Assembly (NCBI GenBank): GCA_028705495.1
Contig: JAQWDK010000022.1
Span: forward strand, 1-34,607
DNA length: 34,607 nucleotides
Source of the DNA: Eubacteriales bacterium
Lineage (GTDB): Bacteria > Bacillota > Clostridia > Oscillospirales > CAG-382
Direction of reading: 5' to 3'
The notes under the pieces are model-generated. The model saw only the letters and a list, made by a program, of their open reading frames with translations, searched no databases and was not told the DNA's origin. A program made the translations under genes and the position numbers. Positions 14,332 to 22,778 of the stretch are shown here, in pieces. Within the stretch, counting starts at the first letter, position 1. Every line of letters begins with the position of its first letter.

Positions 14332-15408
14332 ATGACAGATATTTTTAGGAATAAAACCCTCTTAATTACAGGCGGTACAGGTTCATTTGGAAATGCCGTA
14401 CTTAAAAGATTTCTTAATTCGGATATTGGAGAAATACGTATCTTCTCACGTGACGAGAAGAAACAGGACGACATGCGGCATGCGCTGCAGAATCCAAAAG
14501 TAAAGTTCTATATCGGCGATGTTCGTGACCGTCAGTCAGTTGACGGAGTTATGGCCGGAGTTGACTATATATTTTCAGCAGCAGCCCTGAAACAGGTACC
14601 GAGTTGCGAGTTTTTTCCGATGCAGGCGGTCCAGACCAATGTGATCGGGACCAATAATGTGATTGAATCTGCTATTGCTCACGGAGTTAAGAAGATGGTT
14701 GTGCTCTCCACCGATAAGGCTGCATATCCTATCAATGCTATGGGTATAAGCAAGGCGATGATGGAGAAGGTGGCAATCGCCAAAGGACGGTCGCTTGGCA
14801 AAGATGCGGCGACAACTATCTGCTGCACTCGTTACGGCAATGTGATGGCTTCACGCGGAAGTGTGATTCCTTTGTGGGTTGAACAGATGATGGCAGGAAA
14901 TCCGATTACTATCACAGACCCGAATATGACAAGGTTTATGATGACACTCGATGATGCAGTGGATCTGGTGATTTACGCATGGGAGCACGGCGAGAACGGA
15001 GATCTGTTTGTGCAGAAAGCACCTGCGGCTACATTGATGACACTTGCCACGGCACTCAAAGAGCTTTATTCTCAGATTGATCCGAAGTATGCCCAGACAG
15101 AGATAAAGGTCATAGGTACCCGCCACGGCGAGAAATTATATGAAACACTGGTCACACGTGAAGAGATGGCCAAGTCAATCGATGTGGGTAACTATTTCAG
15201 AATTCCGTGCGATCAGCGGGATTTGAATTATGACAAATTCTTTGTGGAAGGTAGTGAAAAAGCGTCAAAAGTAGATGATTATAACTCACATAACACACGA
15301 AGACTCGATATCGATGGGATGAAGCAGCTCCTTCTGAAGCTCCGTTTTGTACGTGAAGACCTTGGGCTTGATACAAAAGCAAAAACATCAGAAATCAGAA
15401 GCGAATAA
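14332..15408 (+). CDS. fnlA: UDP-GlcNAc 4,6-dehydratase/5-epimerase (FnlA/WbjB/CapE)
   Basis: First enzyme of UDP-L-FucNAc synthesis: it converts UDP-GlcNAc to 4-keto-6-deoxy sugars of the L-series. This 358-aa extended SDR has TGGTGSFG (13-20), the STDKAAYPINAMGISK stretch (127-141) where the usual YxxxK is modified as in this family, and the late motif TRHGEKLYE. I start at the ATG at 14332, since MTDIFRNKTLLITGG is the family N terminus; an in-frame ATG at 14251 lies inside the preceding gene. It overlaps fnlB by one base (TAATG), which suggests coupled translation. Confidence 0.93.
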   Translation: MTDIFRNKTLLITGGTGSFGNAVLKRFLNSDIGEIRIFSRDEKKQDDMRHALQNPKVKFYIGDVRDRQSVDGVMAGVDYIFSAAALKQVPSCEFFPMQAVQTNVIGTNNVIESAIAHGVKKMVVLSTDKAAYPINAMGISKAMMEKVAIAKGRSLGKDAATTICCTRYGNVMASRGSVIPLWVEQMMAGNPITITDPNMTRFMMTLDDAVDLVIYAWEHGENGDLFVQKAPAATLMTLATALKELYSQIDPKYAQTEIKVIGTRHGEKLYETLVTREEMAKSIDVGNYFRIPCDQRDLNYDKFFVEGSEKASKVDDYNSHNTRRLDIDGMKQLLLKLRFVREDLGLDTKAKTSEIRSE

Positions 15409-16610
15409 TGAATATCTTAGTTACAGGGGCGAAGGGATTTGTCGGGATAAATCTTTGTGAGCAGTTGCGAAATGTCAGAGATGGCAAGGCGCGCTGTTAT
15501 GGAGATCTGAAGGTCGATGAAGTCTTTGAATACGATATTGACAGCACAGGAGAGGAGCTTGAAGAGTTCTGTGCGAAAGCAGATTTCGTATTCAATCTTT
15601 CCGGAGTGAATCGCCCGAAGGATCGGAGTGAGTTCATGAGCGGCAACTTCGGATTTGCTTCGACACTCATCAACACATTACGCAGACACGGTAATACGTG
15701 CCCTGTAATGCTTTCGAGTTCGCAGCAGGCTTCCCTGACGGGGCGTTTCGGCAACAGCGACTATGGCAAAAGCAAAAAGGCAGGAGAAAATCTGTTTTTG
15801 GAATACAGCAGGGGAACAGGGGCTAAAGTACTTGTCTATAGATTTCCCAACCTGTTCGGAAAATGGTGCAGGCCCAATTACAATAGTGCGGTGGCCACTT
15901 TCTGCAATAACATTGCAAACGATCTGCCGATACAGGTGAATGACCCTGCAGTGGAGCTGGAACTCCTTTATATTGACGACCTTGTGGAGGAGATGATATG
16001 TGCGCTGAAAGGGGAGGAGCACAGATGTGAATTCCAAGGACTTGAAGTGTTGCCTGATGCAAAGGGGCAGTACTGCTATGTCCCTACTACTCATAAAGTT
16101 ACACTCGGAAGGATAGTTGAGCTGATCAGACAGTTCGACTCGCAGCGCACTACTTTGATGATGCCGGAGATTCCCGACAATTCGTTTGAAAAGAAACTCT
16201 ATTCAACATTCCTTTCATATCTACCAGAAAATAAGGCGATTTTCCCTCTGAAAATGAATATCGACCAGAGAGGGAGCTTCACCGAGCTGCTTAAAACTGA
16301 GAAATGCGGGCAGTTCAGTGTAAATATCTCAAAACCCGGAATAACAAAAGGACAGCACTGGCACAACAGCAAATGGGAGTTCTTCATTGTTGTCTCCGGC
16401 AAAGCGCTGATTCAGGAGAGAAAGATAGGAGGAACAGAAGTATTGAATTTCCTGGTGAGCGGAGAAAAGATCGAGGCGGTCCACATGCTGCCGGGATATA
16501 CGCACAACATTATCAATCTCTCTGATACTCAGGATCTGGTGACAGTCATGTGGGCAAACGAACCATTCAACCCCGAAAGACCGGATACATATTTTGAGGA
16601 AGTGCAATAA
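15408..16610 (+). CDS. fnlB: UDP-FucNAc pathway reductase with cupin domain (FnlB/WbjC/CapF)
   Basis: Second step of UDP-L-FucNAc synthesis, in which the 4-keto intermediate is reduced to UDP-2-acetamido-2,6-dideoxy-L-talose. The 400-aa protein has an N-terminal Rossmann domain (NILVTGAKGFVG) and, from about residue 280, a zinc-type cupin domain with RGSFTELLKTEKCGQFS, GQHWHNSKWEFFIVVSG and PGYTHNIINL, the architecture of CapF. Length is slightly above the usual 370. It sits between fnlA and fnlC with almost no spacing. Confidence 0.93.
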   Translation: MNILVTGAKGFVGINLCEQLRNVRDGKARCYGDLKVDEVFEYDIDSTGEELEEFCAKADFVFNLSGVNRPKDRSEFMSGNFGFASTLINTLRRHGNTCPVMLSSSQQASLTGRFGNSDYGKSKKAGENLFLEYSRGTGAKVLVYRFPNLFGKWCRPNYNSAVATFCNNIANDLPIQVNDPAVELELLYIDDLVEEMICALKGEEHRCEFQGLEVLPDAKGQYCYVPTTHKVTLGRIVELIRQFDSQRTTLMMPEIPDNSFEKKLYSTFLSYLPENKAIFPLKMNIDQRGSFTELLKTEKCGQFSVNISKPGITKGQHWHNSKWEFFIVVSGKALIQERKIGGTEVLNFLVSGEKIEAVHMLPGYTHNIINLSDTQDLVTVMWANEPFNPERPDTYFEEVQ

Positions 16611-16616
16611 TACGAT

Positions 16617-17798
16617 ATGAACATGAAAACAGATTATAGCGATATAAAGTTTGCCGACAACGGCAAGTTGAAACTGCTTATCATTGTGGGGACAAGACCG
16701 GAGATTATACGACTTGCGGCAGTGATAAACAAATGCAGAAAATATTTTGACTGCATCCTCGCACATACGGGGCAGAACTATGACTACAACTTGAACGGAG
16801 TATTTTTCAAAGACTTGAAACTTGCTGCCCCTGAGGTATATATGGATGCAGTAGGAGATGACCTTGGAGCCACTGTCGGAAACATCATCAACTGCAGCTA
16901 CAAGCTGATGGTTGCATGCCGTCCAGACGCAATACTTATTCTTGGCGATACAAACAGCTGTTTATCAGCTATTTCTGCAAAGAGGCTACATATTCCGATA
17001 TTCCACATGGAAGCAGGAAACCGATGCAAGGACGAATGCCTCCCTGAAGAGACCAACCGCAGAATTGTCGATATTATCTCGGATGTAAATATGGCATACA
17101 GCGAACACGCCCGCAGATACCTTGCAGAATGCGGTCTGCCAAAAGAGAGAACTTACGTCACAGGGTCACCGATGGCAGAAGTGCTTCATGCAAACCTTAA
17201 AGAGATAGAATCAAGCGACATACATCAGCGCCTGGGGCTGACAAAAGGGAAATACATCCTGCTTTCGGCTCACAGAGAAGAGAACATCGACACAGAACGC
17301 AACTTCCTGTCACTGTTCAGTGCAATCAACGCGATGGCAGCAAAATACGATATGCCGATACTTTACAGTTGCCATCCTCGCTCCCGCAAACGTCTGGAAT
17401 CATCCGGGTTTGTCCTCGACAAGAGAGTCATCCAACACGAACCGCTCGGTTTTCATGACTATAACTGTCTGCAGATGAACGCGGTAGCCGTCGTATCCGA
17501 CAGCGGCACACTACCTGAGGAAAGCAGTTTCTTTACATCAGTAGGCCATCCGTTCCCCGCCATCTGCATTCGCACATCCACAGAGAGACCGGAAGCGCTG
17601 GACAAAGCCTGCTTCTTCATCGCCGGAATTGACGAAGCATCACTCCTTCAGACAGTTGACACCGCAATCGAGATGAACCGCGCCGGCGACCACGGAATAC
17701 CCGTCCCTGACTACACAGAAGAAAACGTGTCAACAAAGGTGGTGAAGATTATACAATCCTATACGGGGATTGTGGATAAGATGGTTTGGAGGAAATAA
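16617..17798 (+). CDS. fnlC: UDP-N-acetyl-L-fucosamine synthase (FnlC/WbjD/CapG)
   Basis: A 393-aa 2-epimerase of the WecB type that converts the talose intermediate to UDP-L-FucNAc. Family motifs seen: VGTRPEIIRL near residue 25, LAHTGQNYDYNL, HMEAGNRCKDECLPEETNR, LSAHREENID and SDSGTLPEE. The position after fnlA and fnlB makes FnlC more likely than the related WbpI, although the WbpA/D/E products upstream would also suit a WbpI-like epimerase. A second ATG two codons later is also possible. The last 142 bp are repeated at 11769-11910. Confidence 0.9.
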   Translation: MNMKTDYSDIKFADNGKLKLLIIVGTRPEIIRLAAVINKCRKYFDCILAHTGQNYDYNLNGVFFKDLKLAAPEVYMDAVGDDLGATVGNIINCSYKLMVACRPDAILILGDTNSCLSAISAKRLHIPIFHMEAGNRCKDECLPEETNRRIVDIISDVNMAYSEHARRYLAECGLPKERTYVTGSPMAEVLHANLKEIESSDIHQRLGLTKGKYILLSAHREENIDTERNFLSLFSAINAMAAKYDMPILYSCHPRSRKRLESSGFVLDKRVIQHEPLGFHDYNCLQMNAVAVVSDSGTLPEESSFFTSVGHPFPAICIRTSTERPEALDKACFFIAGIDEASLLQTVDTAIEMNRAGDHGIPVPDYTEENVSTKVVKIIQSYTGIVDKMVWRK

Positions 17799-17897
17799 AG
17801 GTGCGAAGTGTTACTTTGACTCCAACTAACTGAATGAAAAATCTATATTTAACCGAATAAAATCGCCTCAACTAACCGAAAAATGTAATTTATTTTG

Positions 17898-17905
17898 TAA
17901 TTTTG
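17898..17905 (+). promoter_or_regulatory. Bacteroidota -7 element (TAATTTTG) for the ATPase
   Basis: TAATTTTG lies 26 bp upstream of the ATG at 17932. No clear -33 TTTG is seen at 19-21 bp. CAACTAAC(T/C)GAA occurs twice upstream (about 17823 and 17869). A private promoter would mean the ATPase is transcribed apart from the capsule operon. Confidence 0.5.
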
Positions 17906-17931
17906 CATCGGTAAAGTAACTGTAACCTTTT

Positions 17932-19206
17932 ATGGCAGAGTATAGAAAAAGAATAGTTGATAAGGAGCTTTCCCTTCAGTTGGAAGGAAGTGGCGCTGTG
18001 CTGATTGAAGGTCCTAAATGGTGTGGTAAAACCACAACAGCAGAACAACAGGCTCGTAGTATTTTGTATATGGATAGCCCATCTGAGATGGAGCAGAATC
18101 TGAGATTGGCAAGCATCAATCCTCAGAGGCTCCTGAATGGTGAGACTCCGAGACTTATTGATGAATGGCAGTTGGCTCCTCAGTTATGGGATACCATCAG
18201 GTTTACTGTAGATCATAAAGAGGGGTTTGGGCAGTTTATTTTAACGGGTAGTTCTGTGCCGGCAGATAATTCAAAAATAAAGCATACCGGTACGGGACGT
18301 TTTGCCAGGCTCAGGATGCGCCCAATGAGCTTGTGGGAAAGCGGAGATTCCACAGGAGAAGTCAGCCTTAAAAATTTGTTTTCAACACCTGCGGCGATTG
18401 ATGGAAACAGCACCCATTATATAGATACAATAGCATATCTGATTTGCAGGGGAGGATGGCCACAGTCCTTGAAAATGCGAGAAGAGGTAGCACTTAGGCA
18501 AGCTGATAATTACGTTGATGCTATAATCAATAATGATATTTCCAGAGTTGACGGGATGAATCGAAGCGCACAGCGGGCCATGAGAATAATGCGCTCTTTT
18601 GCGAGATTTCAAGCTTCACAGACGCCTATCACAAATATAAGAAAGGATATTATTGCAAACGAGGTGGAAACCATTGATGATGACACGGTGTATTCATACA
18701 TTGATGCATTGAAAAAAATATTTGTCATAGAAGATGCTCCGGCATGGAATCCGAACCTAAGAAGTAAAGCTGCAATAAGAACTTCTGACACAAGATATTA
18801 TATTGATCCATCCATAGCGACCGCTTCCCTTGGGGCAGGACCTGATGATTTGGTGAACGATCTCGCTACCATGGGTTTGATGTTTGAAACTCTTTGTGTG
18901 CGTGATTTGAGAGTGTATGCTCAGTCGCTAGGTGGCGAACTTTATCACTATCGTGACAGTAACGGACTAGAATGTGATGCTGTTATTCATCTGAGAAACG
19001 GTCAGTATGGGCTAGTTGAGATAAAACTTGGAGGTGATGACCTTGTTAATGAAGGTATAGCCAATCTGAACTCAATGGTCAAGGTAATAGACACCACAAA
19101 GATGAAACATCCCTCGTTCAGAATGGTGCTTGTTGGAGTTGGCTCTTTCGCTTACCGTGCCGAAGACGGCACATACATTGTCCCAGTAGGTTGCTTGAGA
19201 GACTAA
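17932..19206 (+). CDS. AAA_14 / DUF4143 ATPase (intact)
   Basis: This 424-aa protein has the two-domain build of the AAA_14-DUF4143 family: a P-loop domain with Walker A GPKWCGKT (27-34), Walker B RLIDEWQ (74-80; D77, E78) and FILTGSS (102-108), then a C-terminal DUF4143 domain with a nuclease-like region (YHYRDSNGLECDAVIHLRNGQYGLVEIKLG), whose E..D...QYGLVEIK pattern resembles PD-(D/E)XK enzymes. The biological role of the family is not established. It is common in Bacteroidota, usually as scattered, often broken copies. Its stop codon abuts directly a scar of an SGNH gene, so it lies at a breakpoint. It has its own promoter-like box, unlike the capsule genes around it. Confidence 0.88.
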   Translation: MAEYRKRIVDKELSLQLEGSGAVLIEGPKWCGKTTTAEQQARSILYMDSPSEMEQNLRLASINPQRLLNGETPRLIDEWQLAPQLWDTIRFTVDHKEGFGQFILTGSSVPADNSKIKHTGTGRFARLRMRPMSLWESGDSTGEVSLKNLFSTPAAIDGNSTHYIDTIAYLICRGGWPQSLKMREEVALRQADNYVDAIINNDISRVDGMNRSAQRAMRIMRSFARFQASQTPITNIRKDIIANEVETIDDDTVYSYIDALKKIFVIEDAPAWNPNLRSKAAIRTSDTRYYIDPSIATASLGAGPDDLVNDLATMGLMFETLCVRDLRVYAQSLGGELYHYRDSNGLECDAVIHLRNGQYGLVEIKLGGDDLVNEGIANLNSMVKVIDTTKMKHPSFRMVLVGVGSFAYRAEDGTYIVPVGCLRD

Positions 19207-19260
19207 GGTGCCTATGTCTGGATGGGGTACTTTACACCGCAGCTGAAGAAAGCAAGATAG
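19207..19260 (+). pseudogene. 3' scar of a third SGNH/DltD-like gene (18 codons)
   Basis: Read from 19207, the sequence encodes GAYVWMGYFTPQLKKAR and a stop. It aligns with the C termini of the SGNH genes (GARVWMSYFIPELKGTL in copy 2). It begins directly after the ATPase stop. About 295 upstream codons are missing. It differs at many positions from both full copies, so it comes from a distinct allele. Confidence 0.75.
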
Positions 19261-19273
19261 AAAACCATTATAT

Positions 19274-19747
19274 ATGTTCCACAAAGACCCATTTATATCC
19301 CAAAACATCACTTTCCGCGGGGAGAGTATGTTCCTGCCGGACATAGAGGCCAATAAGGAAAGACTTCTTTACAGAGATAAAATGAAACAAATAAGCGATA
19401 GAATAACTTTTCCCAATGTAATAAGAATCTTTATAACTTTCAATATCGTTTCTCTCGCTTGGATATTCTTCAGGACAGCCAACATAAGCGATGCTTTCGA
19501 AATTATAGGGAAGATATTTACTTCCACCGGAAAGATATTTTTAGATGCAGATTCTATGGTTTATGGTTTCGCTTTTGTCGCACTGCTTTTCTTAAAGGAT
19601 TTCATGGATGAATTCTTCCCCGGGAAGGTACTGCTATTCAATAATAAGCATTTAGTGGTCAGATGGATTAGTTATGTGGCAGTTGTGTGCCTGATTCTGC
19701 TTTTTGGTGTGTTGGACGGAGGGTCATTTATTTATTTCCAATTTTAG
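19274..19747 (+). pseudogene. In-frame fusion: SDR-like 5' stub joined to MBOAT 3' end
   Basis: The frame encodes 157 aa. Residues 1-29 (MFHKDPFISQNITFRGESMF, then LPDIEANKE) look like the N terminus preceding the nucleotide-binding fold of PglF/CapD-type NDP-sugar SDR enzymes; that identity is from memory and uncertain. From residue 29 on, the protein is identical to the last 129 residues of MBOAT (RLLYRDKMKQ...), joined at 19358. Both conserved MBOAT histidines are lost, so no acyltransferase activity is expected. The same stub type follows SGNH copy 2 (20698), which suggests the order SGNH - SDR before rearrangement. Confidence 0.85.
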
Positions 19748-20659
19748 AGGGTGATGAATAAGACATTAAAGACATTTCTTGTAAAGGTGTTGATTATTAT
19801 GGCTGTCTTGGTCGTAGTGGATCAGGGAGTAGGGGTGGCTTATAAATGGTTGAGAGGGGAGGCGTTGGAAAGGAATCCGTATAAGGAAAATCAGAAATTA
19901 GCTTTTATGGCAGAGAAAATCAATACGGACGTGGTGATAGTGGGAGCGTCTGATGCTTCGCATCATTACATCTCTAAGATGATTGAAGACAGTATAGGGA
20001 TGAGCGTTTATAACTGCGGTCAAGACGGATGTTTTTTTATCTACCAGAATTGTGCAATTAATTTGATGATTGAGCGCTATTCACCAAAAGTTATTATTTG
20101 GGAGATGATGGAAGATTGCCTTTCGGGTGACATAACATCTAATCATGAGTACCAAAGCATAAACCTTCTTTATCCTTATTATTCAAATGACTATTGTCAC
20201 AAGGTAATAAATGAGAAAGATAAATATCAGAGATATAGAATGCTGTCAATGATGTATAGAAATAACTCTTACTTGAGAAGATACATTTTTTCTCTAATTA
20301 AATCAAAGTCTTCAAATGATTCGGCTGGATATGAACCTCTTTTTTCGGCTGTGGATAATTATCCATCAATGCTGATTGAAAAGGATATTCATCAAGATAT
20401 TAATGAGAATAAAGTGAAAATGCTTACTAAGACCATTGAAAATTGTCGGAATAAAGGAGTGAAACTCGTTTTAGCTTCTTCACCGGGTTTTACAGATGGG
20501 ACTGTATTTAGTTCGCTTCAATTCAAGAAGTTAGAGGAAGTGGCAGCAGATTATCAATTGCCTTTCATTGAATACTATAAAAGACAGGACTTATTCAGAG
20601 ACTCAACACTTTTTAAGGATGTAAGTCACTTAAATGATAAGGGGGCGAGGGTTTGGATG
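19358..20659. repeat. Large direct repeat, copy 2 (1302 bp)
   Basis: It is the partner of 12956-14257. The left boundary is inside GAAAGACTTC, where an SDR-like stub replaces the MBOAT 5' part. The right boundary is after TTTGGATG, 12 codons before the SGNH stop. Confidence 0.95.
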
Positions 20660-20695
20660 TCGTATTTTATTCCGGAGTTAAAAGGGACGCTTTAA
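19754..20695 (+). CDS. SGNH/DltD-like acyltransferase partner, copy 2
   Basis: This 313-aa protein is identical to copy 1 (13352) except for the last dozen residues, with the same N-terminal anchor, GASDASHH block I and DVSHLNDKGA block V. Its C-terminal end (SYFIPELKGTL) resembles the scar at 19207 more than copy 1's end does, so copy 2 probably keeps the original 3' end and copy 1 has the altered one. Here it lacks a complete MBOAT partner directly upstream, having only the fused 3' fragment, so it would depend on the MBOAT at 11920. Start as for copy 1 (ATG; GTG one codon upstream). Confidence 0.8.
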   Translation: MNKTLKTFLVKVLIIMAVLVVVDQGVGVAYKWLRGEALERNPYKENQKLAFMAEKINTDVVIVGASDASHHYISKMIEDSIGMSVYNCGQDGCFFIYQNCAINLMIERYSPKVIIWEMMEDCLSGDITSNHEYQSINLLYPYYSNDYCHKVINEKDKYQRYRMLSMMYRNNSYLRRYIFSLIKSKSSNDSAGYEPLFSAVDNYPSMLIEKDIHQDINENKVKMLTKTIENCRNKGVKLVLASSPGFTDGTVFSSLQFKKLEEVAADYQLPFIEYYKRQDLFRDSTLFKDVSHLNDKGARVWMSYFIPELKGTL

Positions 20696-20697
20696 GT

Positions 20698-20772
20698 ATG
20701 TTCAATCTAAATAAATTCATATCAAGGAATGTTACTTTCCGAAAGGAGAGTATATTTATGTTTTTTGGTTGA
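20698..20772 (+). pseudogene. 5' stub of an SDR-like gene (24 codons)
   Basis: An ATG 2 bp after the SGNH stop opens MFNLNKFISRNVTFRKESIF and ends after MFFG. It aligns with the stub at 19274 (MF, FIS, N.TFR.ES.F in the same spacing), so both are the beginnings of two alleles of one gene. All of the body is missing. gmd starts 15 bp later. The parent gene is probably a PglF/CapD-like sugar SDR, but this is low confidence. Confidence 0.65.
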
Positions 20773-20787
20773 CTTAATTATATATAT

Positions 20788-21825
20788 ATGAAAACTGCAC
20801 TTATTACAGGTATTACTGGTCAAGATGGTTCGTATTTGGCTGAACTACTTCTGGAAAAGGGGTATGAAGTCTATGGAATAATACGAAGGTCTTCAGTATT
20901 TACATCTAAAAGGTTAAGACCCGAAATATGGAACCATGAAAATATTCATACTTTTCATGGCGATTTGACAGATTCGAGTAACCTTCATAACGTTCTATTG
21001 AAATCGCAGCCGGATGAAATATACAACCTTGGTGCTCAATCTCATGTTAAGGTCTCTTTTGATGTTCCGGAGTATACTGGAGATGTGGATGCAATGGGAA
21101 CTCTAAGATTGTTGTCTGCTATTAACGATATTTGTCCGAATTCACGCTATTATCAAGCATCAACTTCGGAACTTTTCGGAGGAATTCCAGAGACTGCTCC
21201 TCAGAGTGAAATGACACCGTTTTATCCCAAATCACCTTATGGGGCAGCAAAACTATATGCGTATTGGATTACGGTCAACTATCGTGAATCATATAATATG
21301 TATGCTTGTAATGGCATTCTTTTTAATCATGAATCTCCTCGCCGTGGAGAGACATTTGTAACAAAGAAAATAACCAAAGCAGTAGCAGGTATAATTAAAG
21401 GAAAAATAGATAAAATATCTTTAGGTAATCTTGACGCCAAACGTGATTGGGGATATGCAAAAGATTATGTGGAGGCCATGTGGCTTATCCTGCAACAAGA
21501 TAAACCAGAAGATTTTGTGATAGCTTCCGGAGAAACTCATACTGTTCGTGAATTTGTCGAGCTGGCATTTAAAGAAGTGGAAATAGAGATTATTTGGGAA
21601 GGTAAGGGTGTAGAAGAAAAGGGGAGAGACAAGAAGACTGGAAAAGTATTAGTTGATGTTAATCCGGTTTATTTCAGACCTGCAGAAGTAGATCTTCTCT
21701 GGGGTGATCCTACCAAAGCTAAAGAGAAATTAGGATGGATTTCAAAGACTTCCTTGAAAGAACTCGTTCATAAGATGGTCAAATATGACTTGGAATATGA
21801 TGATTACGGAGGAAATGAATTATAA
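20788..21825 (+). CDS. gmd: GDP-mannose 4,6-dehydratase
   Basis: This 345-aa extended SDR converts GDP-mannose to GDP-4-keto-6-deoxy-mannose. It has [10 protein letters not shown] (8-17), the STSELFG stretch (125-131), the active YGAAK (Y151, K155), [16 protein letters not shown] and [14 protein letters not shown], all diagnostic for Gmd. No fcl/GDP-fucose synthase follows, so the product could be used by the RmlC-like enzyme and aminotransferases downstream, or by an Fcl encoded elsewhere; the GT11 fucosyltransferase at 26428 suggests GDP-fucose is needed. The start is preceded by an AT-rich stretch without a clear ribosome binding site. It begins the unbroken operon that runs to the FabD remnant. 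Confidence 0.93.
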   Translation: MKTALITGITGQDGSYLAELLLEKGYEVYGIIRRSSVFTSKRLRPEIWNHENIHTFHGDLTDSSNLHNVLLKSQPDEIYNLGAQSHVKVSFDVPEYTGDVDAMGTLRLLSAINDICPNSRYYQASTSELFGGIPETAPQSEMTPFYPKSPYGAAKLYAYWITVNYRESYNMYACNGILFNHESPRRGETFVTKKITKAVAGIIKGKIDKISLGNLDAKRDWGYAKDYVEAMWLILQQDKPEDFVIASGETHTVREFVELAFKEVEIEIIWEGKGVEEKGRDKKTGKVLVDVNPVYFRPAEVDLLWGDPTKAKEKLGWISKTSLKELVHKMVKYDLEYDDYGGNEL

Positions 21826-21842
21826 ATTTTTAAATTATCAAT

Positions 21843-22370
21843 ATGGATGTACGAGATTTTGAGATTTGGAAATCTGAAATAATACCCGATGTAGTATTGT
21901 TTCGCACACAAAAATTCTCTGATTTAAGAGGTAGCTTATATACTACATTTTATAAAGATGTAATGGAGAATTATCTCCCGGATAATTTGTATTTTAAACA
22001 TGATAAATTTGCGATGACATTCCATAATTGTCTCCGTGGCATTCATGGTGATACTAAGTCTTGGAAACTTGTTACCAGTGTTTTTGGAGAGGTATATGAG
22101 GTTTTTGTTGATCTTAGACCTGACTCTTCTACATACAAAAAGTGGGATAAAGTTCTGATTAATCAGGATAACCAGATATCAGTGTTGCTTCCTCCTGGAT
22201 TAGGCAATTCGTTTTATGTTACTAGTGAAATTGCAATGTATCACTACAAATTGGCTTATAATGGAGAATATTTTGATGCAAAAGATCAGTTCTCTCTAAA
22301 ATGGAATGATCCCGAGATAGGAATAGAGTGGCCATCCAAATCTCCAATGCTGTCTGATCGGGATAAATAA
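21843..22370 (+). CDS. RmlC-like sugar 3,5-epimerase
   Basis: This 175-aa cupin is related to dTDP-4-keto-rhamnose 3,5-epimerase. Recognisable: FSDLRGSLY (25-33), CLRGIHGD with the general-base H68, WKLV with K75, GEVYEVFVDLRPDS (82-95), the YHYK region (133-136, likely Tyr acid) and the ending WNDPEIGIEWP. The usual AHGF is replaced by GNSF. As it lies directly behind gmd and no rml genes are present, I infer that it acts on a GDP-4-keto-6-deoxy sugar, as known for some RmlC relatives of Campylobacter heptose pathways. The true substrate is unknown. Confidence 0.78.
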   Translation: MDVRDFEIWKSEIIPDVVLFRTQKFSDLRGSLYTTFYKDVMENYLPDNLYFKHDKFAMTFHNCLRGIHGDTKSWKLVTSVFGEVYEVFVDLRPDSSTYKKWDKVLINQDNQISVLLPPGLGNSFYVTSEIAMYHYKLAYNGEYFDAKDQFSLKWNDPEIGIEWPSKSPMLSDRDK

Positions 22371-22379
22371 TTTAATGAT

Positions 22380-22778
22380 ATGCAAAAAATTGAACACGAT
22401 GGCTACTTGGTAGCCGTTATTTACAGAGACTCAGATTGGATAGAGGGTTTAAACTTTGTAACTCCAAATAATCTGTTTGTCCAAGTTGGCTCATGGTGGT
22501 ATAAAGCCGGTAAAAAATTAGCTTCACATATCCATAATGATTTTGAGCGAGTTGCTTCACGTACTCAAGAGATGACGTATGTCAAAAAAGGTTCGATGAA
22601 AGTCCTTCTCTATGATGAACAGCGAAATTCTATAGGAGATTTCATCCTTTATGAAGGGGACTTGGCAGTATTTGCATATGGGGGACACGGTTATGAAATT
22701 TTGGAAGATGATACTAAAATCATTGAGGCCAAGAATGGCCCTTTTATTGATGTTGACACAGATAAAACAAAATTCTAA
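22380..22778 (+). CDS. Small cupin protein of capsule loci
   Basis: The 132-aa protein is a single cupin barrel with a histidine pair (SHIHNDFER), RTQEMTYVKKGSMKV and GGHGYEILED. Proteins of this type often occur beside sugar-nucleotide genes in polysaccharide loci; their reaction is not known to me. It could be an isomerase or a sugar-binding helper, comparable to but distinct from FdtA-type 3,4-ketoisomerases. Its stop overlaps the next start (TAATG). Confidence 0.65.
   Translation: MQKIEHDGYLVAVIYRDSDWIEGLNFVTPNNLFVQVGSWWYKAGKKLASHIHNDFERVASRTQEMTYVKKGSMKVLLYDEQRNSIGDFILYEGDLAVFAYGGHGYEILEDDTKIIEAKNGPFIDVDTDKTKF

Noticed and set aside
11471..19206. The two DUF4143-type ATPases as arms of the large duplication
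   Set aside because: They are only moderately similar to each other, while the true repeat is almost identical; they are independent family members.
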